Source: Bacillota bacterium (GTDB taxonomy: Bacteria > Bacillota > Clostridia > DSM-8532). From it: DNA of 5,108 nucleotides. The DNA lies in contig JAEXPO010000448.1 of assembly GCA_023446675.1 (NCBI GenBank), positions 1 through 5,108 of the forward strand, read 5' to 3'. The position numbers were made by a program, and so were the translations under genes. The notes below the pieces were generated by a model that saw nothing but the letters and a program-made list of their open reading frames with translations, ran no database searches and was not told where the DNA came from. Below, piece by piece: positions 1 through 5,108 of this stretch; position 1 is the stretch's first letter, and each line of letters starts with the position of its first letter.

Positions 1-1042
1 GCTCAAAGCAGGCGTAGGTTTTGCCTGTGACCGCATTTTGTATTTCGTCCAAACCGTAGCCGATGGCAATTTTAGTCGCCACCTTGGCAATGGGGTAGCC
101 CGTGGCCTTGGAGGCCAGAGCCGACGAACGGCTTACACGGGGATTCACCTCGATTACCGCGTATTCAAAGCTCTCCGTGTGAAGGGCGAACTGGCAGTTG
201 CAGCCGCCTTCAATACCCAGGGCGGAAATAATGTTCAGCGATGCGGTGCGAAGCATTTGATATTCCTTGTCCGAGAGGGTTTGGGAAGGGGCCACAACGA
301 TGCTGTCGCCGGTGTGAACACCCACAGGATCGATGTTTTCCATATTACAGACGGTAATGACATTGCCCTTGCCGTCGCGCATGACCTCGTACTCAATTTC
401 CTTCCAGCCAGAGATGCACTTCTCAATTAAAACCTGATGCACACGGCTTAAGCGAAGGCCATTGGAGCCGATTTCCTTCAGTTGATTGACATCGTAGGCT
501 ATACCTCCGCCGGTACCGCCCAGAGTATAAGCGGGGCGAACCACCACCGGGTAGCCGATTTCGAAGGCAAATTCCAGCGCATCCTCCAGGTTGTTGACAA
601 CCTTACTGGGAATGCAGGGCTCGCCGATACGCTCCATTGTGTCCTTGAATTCCTGACGGTCCTCAGCCATACGAATGGCTTCCACAGCCGTTCCCAGAAG
701 CCTGACATTGACCTCCTTAAGAAAACCGGATTCCGCCAGCTCCATGGCAAGGTTCAAGCCGGTCTGTCCTCCCAGGGTAGGGAGAATGCTGTCGGGCTTT
801 TCCTTCCGGATAATGTTTTTTACTACCTCGGCATTGAGCGGTTCAATGTACACCTTATCCGCAATTTCCGTGTCCGTCATAATGGTGGCCGGGTTGCTGT
901 TGACCAGAATAACCTCAATGCCCTCCTCTTTAAGCGCGCGGCAGGCCTGCGTGCCCGCGTAGTCAAACTCGGCGGCCTGGCCTATAATGATGGGGCCGGA
1001 GCCTATGACCAGCACCCTTTTAACATCCTGTCTTTTTGGCAT
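1..1042 (-). CDS. carB: Carbamoyl phosphate synthetase large subunit, N-terminal 347 residues (cut by window edge)
   Basis: This is the large, ammonia-using subunit of cytosolic carbamoyl phosphate synthetase. It phosphorylates bicarbonate, joins it to ammonia delivered from CarA, and phosphorylates the carbamate to give carbamoyl phosphate for PyrB (and for arginine synthesis). The ATG at 1042 opens [17 protein letters not shown], the typical CarB start. It lies five bases after the carA stop, with an AGGAGG site ten bases upstream. The visible part is most of the first ATP-grasp (carboxyphosphate) domain. It shows [10 protein letters not shown], the glycine-rich loop [10 protein letters not shown] near residue 178, Arg129 (AEDRQEF) and Arg169 ([10 protein letters not shown]), which match the E. 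coli ATP-site arginines. Gln284, Glu298 and Asn300 ([20 protein letters not shown]) match the metal ligands, shifted by one residue. The protein is normally about 1,070 residues, so two thirds, including the second ATP-grasp and the allosteric domain, lie beyond base 1. No frameshift or missing key residue is seen. Identification is very secure. Confidence 0.97.
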   Translation of the reverse strand, partial: MPKRQDVKRVLVIGSGPIIIGQAAEFDYAGTQACRALKEEGIEVILVNSNPATIMTDTEIADKVYIEPLNAEVVKNIIRKEKPDSILPTLGGQTGLNLAMELAESGFLKEVNVRLLGTAVEAIRMAEDRQEFKDTMERIGEPCIPSKVVNNLEDALEFAFEIGYPVVVRPAYTLGGTGGGIAYDVNQLKEIGSNGLRLSRVHQVLIEKCISGWKEIEYEVMRDGKGNVITVCNMENIDPVGVHTGDSIVVAPSQTLSDKEYQMLRTASLNIISALGIEGGCNCQFALHTESFEYAVIEVNPRVSRSSALASKATGYPIAKVATKIAIGYGLDEIQNAVTGKTYACFE

Positions 1043-1047
1043 GGGGG

Positions 1048-2205
1048 TTAGTCCTCCTTCTTATCCGTTGCTTTATTTTTATGCTGCTTCATTAATTCTA
1101 CAAATTCATCAAAGAGATAAGCCGTATCCTGAGGGCCGGGTGAGGCCTCCGGATGGAACTGTACGGTAAAGGTGGGAGTGTCCAGGTACTTCACCCCTTC
1201 TACGGTGCCGTCGTTCATATTAATATGGCTGACAATGGCCTTATCCGAATCCAGCTTGTCGGCCAGAACCGCATAGCCGTGATTCTGGGAGGTGATGTAG
1301 GTGCGATCCTTTGACAAATCCTTTACAGGATGATTGCCGCCGCGATGTCCGTACTTCAGCTTGCCCGTATCCCCGCCCTTGGCCAGAGCCGTGAGCTGGT
1401 GGCCCAGGCATATTCCGAAGACAGGCTTCTTACCCAGAATGGTTTTTAAAACATCTATCTGAAAGGTGCAGTCCTTAGGATCCCCGGGGCCGTTGGAAAG
1501 CATGATGCCGTCGGGGTTTTCCGAAAGGATTTCCTCCGCGGAAGCCGTAGCAGGATAGAGGAGCACCTGGCAGCCCCTTTTCTGAAGCGACCGGATAATG
1601 TTCCTTTTCACGCCGTAGTCCAAAAGTGCAACCTTAAAGCCCTTGCCGTCGGCTTTACCATCCTCCTGGCTTTTAGTATCCTTCGGCCCTTTACCCTCGT
1701 TCTTTCCTTCGAAGCGCACCACCTCCCGGGTAGTAACCTCCTCAACAGGCTTTACAATGGTATAAGCATGAATTTTTTCCAGCCAGTCTTCTATTTTAAA
1801 ATGAGGATCCGTCGATACCACACCGTTCATGGTACCCTTTTCCCTTAAAATCCGGGTAAGGGCACGGGTATCTATACCTTGAATACCCATGATGCCATGC
1901 TCCTTCAGGTAGCTGTTCAATGTCTCGGCTGAACGCCAATTGCTGGGCTCCTGGCAAAGCTCTCTTACAATAAAGCCCTTTACCTGAGGGTGGGCGGATT
2001 CCGGGTCATCGGCATTAACGCCGTAATTTCCAATTAATGGGTAGGTCATGGTCACTACCTGCCCTGCGTAGGACGGGTCGGTGAGAACCTCCTGATATCC
2101 TGTCATGCCTGTATTGAATACAATCTCGCCCACACAACTGCCGTCTGCGCCGAAGGATTCGCCTTCAAAGATTGTTCCGTCATCCAGAGCCAAAATTGCT
2201 TTCAT
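1048..2205 (-). CDS. carA: Carbamoyl phosphate synthetase small subunit (glutaminase)
   Basis: CarA hydrolyses glutamine and channels the ammonia to CarB. The 385-residue protein has the family N-terminal domain (roughly 1-160, with [22 protein letters not shown] and [18 protein letters not shown]). A class I glutamine amidotransferase domain follows (about 190-375) with LSNGPGDP. The nucleophile is Cys266 in FGICLGHQ and the other triad members are His351 and Glu353 in FHPEASPGP, nearly the same numbering as E. coli (269, 353, 355). Between the domains, residues about 165-189 are almost entirely Gly, Lys, Glu and Asp. The C-terminus also ends in a Lys-rich charged tail. The ATG at 2205 ([11 protein letters not shown]) fits the family start. 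The frame stays open upstream to a TTG at 2226, but that adds seven residues without homology. The Shine-Dalgarno is weak: AAAGGA is 12 bases away and AGGA only 3, unlike the strong sites of its neighbours. It follows pyrF by 188 bases and precedes carB by 5. Confidence 0.96.
   Translation of the reverse strand: MKAILALDDGTIFEGESFGADGSCVGEIVFNTGMTGYQEVLTDPSYAGQVVTMTYPLIGNYGVNADDPESAHPQVKGFIVRELCQEPSNWRSAETLNSYLKEHGIMGIQGIDTRALTRILREKGTMNGVVSTDPHFKIEDWLEKIHAYTIVKPVEEVTTREVVRFEGKNEGKGPKDTKSQEDGKADGKGFKVALLDYGVKRNIIRSLQKRGCQVLLYPATASAEEILSENPDGIMLSNGPGDPKDCTFQIDVLKTILGKKPVFGICLGHQLTALAKGGDTGKLKYGHRGGNHPVKDLSKDRTYITSQNHGYAVLADKLDSDKAIVSHINMNDGTVEGVKYLDTPTFTVQFHPEASPGPQDTAYLFDEFVELMKQHKNKATDKKED
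1053..1058 (-). promoter_or_regulatory. Ribosome binding site of carB
   Basis: Read on the minus strand this is a full AGGAGG, ten bases before the carB ATG at 1042. It sits inside the last codons of carA. The carA stop (TAA, 1048-1050) and a run of five C follow before the start. This supports translational coupling of the two subunits and fixes the carB start. Confidence 0.85.
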
Positions 2206-2226
2206 TGATCCTATCGTTCCTTTCAA

Positions 2227-2381
2227 ATCATGTATGTCATGTAAAATGTCTAATCTAACGCCTTACTTAGTGCCTGACTAAATACTTACCAACGTCATTT
2301 ACTTTCTTATAAATACCACTAAATGCCTTACCAAATATCTTCATCGTCACTAAGCTTCTTACCAAACGCCTTGCCAATGTC
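2227..2381 (-). repeat. Degenerate tandem repeat, period about 12 bases, filling the pyrF-carA gap
   Basis: On the transcribed strand the gap can be parsed into diverged units close to GCRTTTGGTAAG. Clear copies are GACATTGGCAAG (2370-2381), GCGTTTGGTAAG (2358-2369), ATATTTGGTAAG (2327-2338), GCATTTAGTGGT (2315-2326), GACGTTGGTAAG (2285-2296), TATTTAGTCAG (2274-2284), GCACTAAGTAAG (2262-2273) and GCGTTAGATTAG (2250-2261). Weaker units lie between and after these. The best-separated pair (2370-2381 and 2285-2296) agrees at 10 of 12 bases. The gap is visibly more AT-rich than the flanking genes. The repeat is read directly from the sequence; its statistical strength was not computed and its function is unknown. 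It does not look like a CRISPR array (no constant repeat, no unique spacers) or a mobile element (no terminal inverted repeats or transposase). Confidence 0.5.
2306..2334 (-). promoter_or_regulatory. Candidate internal promoter for carAB
   Basis: On the minus strand TTGGTA (2329-2334; 4 of 6 to TTGACA) is followed after exactly 17 bases by TATAAG (2306-2311; 5 of 6 to TATAAT). Transcription would start near 2299 and give a leader of about 94 bases before carA. The -35 element coincides with a copy of the local 12-base repeat, and in an AT-rich gap such matches can arise by chance. It is a prediction from the consensus only. Confidence 0.3.
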
Positions 2382-2393
2382 CTGCCCCTTTAT

Positions 2394-3335
2394 TTATCCC
2401 ACATTTCGGACACTGTTAATGGCATCCCGCATGCGAAGGGCTTCAGCCCGGGCCGCCTCGTCAAAGCTTTCCTTTGTGTATTTATCCTTCCAAAAGTCCA
2501 GCTTGTAGGCGCACATGAGGCTGCGGGAGGCATTTACAACCGCCCCCAGGCCATCCGGGTTGAAGGCTTTGGCCACATCCTCCGCTCCGCCGCCCTGGGC
2601 GCCGAAGCCGGGAACCAGAAACCATGCCCGGGGCATTCTTTTACGAAGCTGTTCAAGCTGGGCCGGATAGGTTGCGCCTACCACCGCCCCTATGGAGGAG
2701 TAGCCGCATTGGCCCACGGTGCTTTCTCCCCACTCATTTACCAGGTCGGCCATTACCTCGTAGAGGGTTCTTCCGTCGGTAAAGGCAAGATCCTGAAGCT
2801 GTCCCGAGGAGGGATTAGAGGTTTTCACCAGTACGAAAATACCCTTGCCGCCTTTTTCGCAGGCGCTCTGAAAGGGCTTTATTCCGTCCACTCCCAGATA
2901 ACCGTTTACCGTAAGGGCATCCGCGCCAAAGGCCGCTTCCTTTCCGCCTTCCAGGACGGTTTCTCCCAGATAGGCCTGGGCGTAAGCCTCGGCTGTGGGT
3001 CCAATATCGTTGCGCTTTCCGTCGGCAATGACCAGCATTCCCTTTTTTGCGGCATAGCTTACCGTGTCATAAAAAGCCTTCACACCGGGTACTCCGTACA
3101 TTTCGTAATAAGCAAGCTGGGGCTTTACCGCAGGAACAATGCCGTCCACCGCGTCAATAAGCCGGGTATTAAAACGGAGCAGGGCTTGAGCCGCCCCTTC
3201 AAAGCCTGTCCCAAAGTCCTTTGCGGCCTCTTTCAGGATGGAATCGGGGATGAATTCCAGCTTGGGATCCAATCCCATAACGGAAACATTTCCGGTTTCT
3301 TTTATCTTGGCTGCCAACTTATCTGAAAAGCTCAT
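2394..3335 (-). CDS. pyrF: Orotidine 5'-phosphate decarboxylase, long subfamily-2 form
   Basis: PyrF catalyses the last step of de novo UMP synthesis, decarboxylating OMP in the cytosol. The 313-residue protein belongs to the long bacterial subfamily (about 270-310 residues or more) rather than the 230-240-residue E. coli/Bacillus form. It shows a TIM-barrel order of motifs: GLDPKLEFIP (Asp23), VKPQLAYYE (Lys71), and the catalytic DGKRNDIGPTA with Asp105, Lys107 and Asp110. VKTSNPSSGQLQD lies near residues 170-182, GYSSIGAVVGATYP near 211-224, VPGFGAQGGGAEDV near 241-254, and the phosphate-contacting NASRSL near 268-273. The ATG at 3335 was chosen because AGGAGG lies four bases upstream and MSFSDKLAAKI begins the family homology. 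The same frame is open to another ATG at 3398, which would add 21 residues with no good ribosome site. The gene sits between pyrC and carA, with gaps on both sides. Confidence 0.96.
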   Translation of the reverse strand: MSFSDKLAAKIKETGNVSVMGLDPKLEFIPDSILKEAAKDFGTGFEGAAQALLRFNTRLIDAVDGIVPAVKPQLAYYEMYGVPGVKAFYDTVSYAAKKGMLVIADGKRNDIGPTAEAYAQAYLGETVLEGGKEAAFGADALTVNGYLGVDGIKPFQSACEKGGKGIFVLVKTSNPSSGQLQDLAFTDGRTLYEVMADLVNEWGESTVGQCGYSSIGAVVGATYPAQLEQLRKRMPRAWFLVPGFGAQGGGAEDVAKAFNPDGLGAVVNASRSLMCAYKLDFWKDKYTKESFDEAARAEALRMRDAINSVRNVG

Positions 3336-3339
3336 TTTT

Positions 3340-3345
3340 CCTCCT
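3340..3345 (-). promoter_or_regulatory. Ribosome binding site of pyrF
   Basis: A complete AGGAGG on the minus strand is separated by four A residues from the ATG at 3335. The spacing is a little short but the match is perfect, and it decides this start over the in-frame ATG at 3398. Confidence 0.8.
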
Positions 3346-3426
3346 GCTCTTTCTATCCAAACGGTGTATGCCAATAGTTCCAATAGCTTATTATGCATAA
3401 CCGCTGCATATCGTGTATATTTATTA

Positions 3427-3455
3427 ATTATATCACATTTATCAAATTATGCCAT
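3427..3455 (-). promoter_or_regulatory. Candidate extended -10 promoter upstream of pyrF
   Basis: On the minus strand a perfect TATAAT (3427-3432) is preceded by TGA, giving an extended -10 (TG-N-TATAAT). Seventeen bases further upstream is ATGGCA (3450-3455), which matches TTGACA at 4 of 6 and overlaps the last codons of pyrC. Transcription would begin near 3420 and give a leader of about 85 bases. The rest of the 111-base pyrC-pyrF gap holds the 10-base palindrome TTATGCATAA (3391-3400) and a short direct repeat, CTATTGG twice (3373-3388). No terminator hairpin with a U-tract was seen there. Confidence 0.4.
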
Positions 3456-4775
3456 GGCTTTGTAAACAACTTTTCCATCAACAAGAGTATACAGGATTTG
3501 CCCTTTCAGCTCCATGCCGTTAAAGGGCGAATTCTTGCTTTTTGAGGCAAAGCGGTTAACATCCACCGTCCATGTCCTGCTTAAATCCGCCAGGGTAACA
3601 TCTGCCGGGCCTCCTTCTTTTAAGGTGCCCCGGCCCTCGGAGGCTTGCCCTTTCAGGGTGCGGCTTCCGATACCCAGAATTTCCGCAGGCTTTGACGCCA
3701 GCTTCTCAACCAGCTGGCTTAGGGTCAAAACACCCGTTTCCACAAGGCAGGTTACACTTAAGGAAAAGGCGGTTTCAAAGCCCACAATGCCGTTAGGCGC
3801 ATTTTCAAACTCCACCAGCTTTTCGTCCCTGTGGTGGGGAGCATGGTCGGTTGCGATAATGTCCAAAGTTCCGTCCTTTAAGCCCTCAATGACAGCCAGC
3901 CTGTCCTCCTCCCCTCTTAAGGGGGGATTCATCTTGGCGTTGGTGTCGTAATCCGCGCAGGCATCTTCCGTGAGGCTGAAGTAATGAGGGCAGGTCTCCG
4001 CAGTTACCGGAACCTTTCTCTTTTTGGCCTGGCGAAGGATTTCAACGGAAGCTTTTGTGGACACATGAGCAATGTGTACCGGAAAGCCGGTGTACTCTGC
4101 CAGTATAACCTCCCTGGACACCATGAGATCCTCCGAAGCGGAAGGAATTCCTCTTAAGCCTAAACGCCCGGAAATCTCGCCCTCGTTCATGCTGCCGCCC
4201 TCGGCCAGGTCCAAATCCTCACAGTGGGAGATGACCCGGAGACCGAATTCACTGGCATAAATCATGGCTTTTTTCATTATAGACGGATTATTTACGGGCT
4301 TGCCGTCGTCGGATACCGCAACAATCCCCGCTTCCTTCATACTCCCCATTTCGGCTAGCTCAGTTCCTTCTAGGCCCTTGGTGATAGAGCCGATAGGATA
4401 CACATGGCATGCGCCTTCCGCCTTGGCCTTGTCCACAATATACCGGACGATGGTCTTGTTATCTACCACCGGGCTGGTATTGGGCATGCAGGCAACGGAG
4501 GTGAAGCCGCCCTGAACAGCGCTCTTGGTGCCGCTTGCAATGTCTTCCTTGTATTCAAAGCCCGGATCCCTTAAATGGCAGTGGGCATCCACAAGGCCGG
4601 GAAGAACATGAAGCCCCTTAGCTTCAATAATCTCCAAATCCTTTAGCTCTTCAGCGCTAAGTCCCTTTTCCAAATCCTTGCCGATTTTTTCTACCTTCTG
4701 TTCCTTAATCAAAACATCGGTTACTGCCGGTTCCTCTCCTGCGTTGACTAATGTTCCGTTTTTGATTAATAGCAT
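3447..4775 (-). CDS. pyrC: Dihydroorotase, type I
   Basis: PyrC reversibly cyclises N-carbamoyl-L-aspartate to dihydroorotate, the third pathway step. The 442-residue protein is an amidohydrolase of the class I type (usual length about 420-440), not the shorter E. coli-like class II. Metal ligands are complete: His65 and His67 in VDAHCHLRDPG, Asp157 in VSDDGKP (the aspartate that bridges the metals in this class), His184 in ISHCED, His237 in HIAHVST and Asp310 in ATDHAPH. FTSVACMPNT, TCPHYFSLTED and MNPPLR are typical substrate-site segments. The C-terminus keeps the beta domain ending (GADVTLADL-like, PFNGMELKG, TLVDGKVVY). The ATG at 4775 is one base after the pyrB stop, and a GGAGG site lies ten bases upstream inside pyrB, so the two genes are probably translationally coupled. 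With all ligands present it should be an active enzyme and not a structural PyrC'-like partner. Confidence 0.97.
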   Translation of the reverse strand: MLLIKNGTLVNAGEEPAVTDVLIKEQKVEKIGKDLEKGLSAEELKDLEIIEAKGLHVLPGLVDAHCHLRDPGFEYKEDIASGTKSAVQGGFTSVACMPNTSPVVDNKTIVRYIVDKAKAEGACHVYPIGSITKGLEGTELAEMGSMKEAGIVAVSDDGKPVNNPSIMKKAMIYASEFGLRVISHCEDLDLAEGGSMNEGEISGRLGLRGIPSASEDLMVSREVILAEYTGFPVHIAHVSTKASVEILRQAKKRKVPVTAETCPHYFSLTEDACADYDTNAKMNPPLRGEEDRLAVIEGLKDGTLDIIATDHAPHHRDEKLVEFENAPNGIVGFETAFSLSVTCLVETGVLTLSQLVEKLASKPAEILGIGSRTLKGQASEGRGTLKEGGPADVTLADLSRTWTVDVNRFASKSKNSPFNGMELKGQILYTLVDGKVVYKAMA

Positions 4776-4776
4776 A

Positions 4777-5108
4777 TTAGGCTTCCCTCCCTGTTAATAA
4801 GTACAGAAGCGCCATTCTTACGGCTACTCCGTTGGTTACCTGCGTGTTGATATAGGACCGGTCATGGTCGATAAGCGAGGAGCTCATCTCAACTCCCCTG
4901 TTTACCGGACCCGGATGCATGATAAGAGCATCCTTTCTTGTCAGCTTAAGTATGTCCGGGGTGAGTCCGAAAAATCGCGCGTATTCGGCTGCCGAGGGGA
5001 ACAGGGCCTTTTTCTGCCGTTCAAGCTGAACTCTTAAGCCCATCACCACATCCGCACCGGTTAGGGCATCCTCCACCGAATCACAAACCCTGGCTCCCAG
5101 CCCTTCCA
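4777..5108 (-). CDS. pyrB: Aspartate carbamoyltransferase catalytic chain, C-terminal 109 residues (cut by window edge)
   Basis: PyrB transfers the carbamoyl group from carbamoyl phosphate to aspartate, the committed step. Only the last third of the protein (usual length about 305-315) is present, and the frame is open to the right edge, so the true start is outside the window. Visible are the aspartate-domain segment [10 protein letters not shown], whose Arg and Gln match E. coli Arg229 and Gln231, the [10 protein letters not shown] helix, the active-site loop [10 protein letters not shown] (4894-4917 covers HPGPVNRG), and the C-terminal helix [16 protein letters not shown]. The HPGP-NRG loop and the QLER segment resemble the Bacillus/Thermus/Pseudomonas-type chains rather than E. 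coli PyrB. No regulatory chain (pyrI) follows, since pyrC begins one base after the stop. A GTG at 5076 is internal and not the start. Confidence 0.95.
   Translation of the reverse strand, partial: EGLGARVCDSVEDALTGADVVMGLRVQLERQKKALFPSAAEYARFFGLTPDILKLTRKDALIMHPGPVNRGVEMSSSLIDHDRSYINTQVTNGVAVRMALLYLLTGREA
4786..4790 (-). promoter_or_regulatory. Ribosome binding site of pyrC
   Basis: GGAGG on the minus strand (within AGGGAGGG) lies ten bases before the pyrC ATG at 4775 and inside the last codons of pyrB. It confirms the pyrC start and suggests coupled translation. Confidence 0.8.

Noticed and set aside
482..1051. 189-codon open frame on the plus strand
   Set aside because: It lies wholly antisense to carB, which is unmistakable by motif. 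The plus-strand peptide has no recognisable family and reflects the codon structure of the real gene.
2206..2226. TTG at 2226 as the start of carA
   Set aside because: It adds seven residues without family similarity and has no purine-rich site upstream. The ATG at 2205 matches the usual CarA N-terminus.
2262..2284. Hairpin TTAGT-GCCTG-ACTAA as a terminator after pyrF
   Set aside because: The perfect stem is only five base pairs and AT-rich, and no T-run follows on the transcribed strand, so it would not terminate transcription.
2227..2381. CRISPR array in the pyrF-carA gap
   Set aside because: The units are about 12 bases, diverged and mostly contiguous. There are no constant 25-40-base repeats, no unique spacers and no cas genes.
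2709..3326. 205-codon open frame on the plus strand
   Set aside because: It is antisense to pyrF, whose catalytic motifs are intact. No ribosome site or family signal supports it.
3336..3446. PyrR-type attenuator or riboswitch before pyrF
   Set aside because: No conserved PyrR anti-antiterminator motif, GC-rich terminator or riboswitch core could be recognised in this short AT-rich gap.
3514..3951. 145-codon open frame on the plus strand
   Set aside because: It is the antisense shadow of pyrC, whose metal ligands and reading frame are complete.

Overview
The window carries five consecutive genes of de novo pyrimidine (UMP) biosynthesis, all on the minus strand. In transcription order, right to left, they are pyrB (3' end only), pyrC, pyrF, carA and carB (5' third only). 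Both edges cut through genes, so the cluster continues on both sides. All five products were recognised from family motifs read directly in translation. No RNA gene, CRISPR array, transposon or defence system was found. This is an ordinary core-metabolism locus, and the only unexplained sequence is in two intergenic gaps.

Layout: the end of aspartate carbamoyltransferase (4777-5108) is followed after one base by dihydroorotase (3447-4775). A 111-base AT-rich gap with a good extended -10 promoter candidate leads to orotidine 5'-phosphate decarboxylase (2394-3335). A 188-base gap follows, holding a degenerate repeat with a period of about 12 bases and a second promoter candidate. The two carbamoyl phosphate synthetase subunits come last: the small subunit (1048-2205) and, five bases after it, the large subunit (1-1042, cut by the window edge).

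Pathway logic: CarA and CarB make carbamoyl phosphate from glutamine, bicarbonate and ATP. PyrB condenses it with aspartate, and PyrC closes the ring to dihydroorotate. After oxidation (PyrD/PyrK) and phosphoribosylation (PyrE), neither of which is in the window, PyrF decarboxylates OMP to UMP. The pairs pyrB/pyrC and carA/carB are nearly abutting and each downstream gene has its Shine-Dalgarno inside the upstream gene, which suggests translational coupling of enzymes acting together. The gaps on either side of pyrF could allow pyrF and carAB some separate expression.

Organism: strong GGAGG-type ribosome sites, a Bacillus-like ATCase C-terminus, a type I dihydroorotase, the long subfamily-2 PyrF and moderate GC content with AT-rich intergenic regions together suggest a Bacillota member, most likely in the Clostridia. 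This is inferred from protein flavour and signals; no species is recognised.
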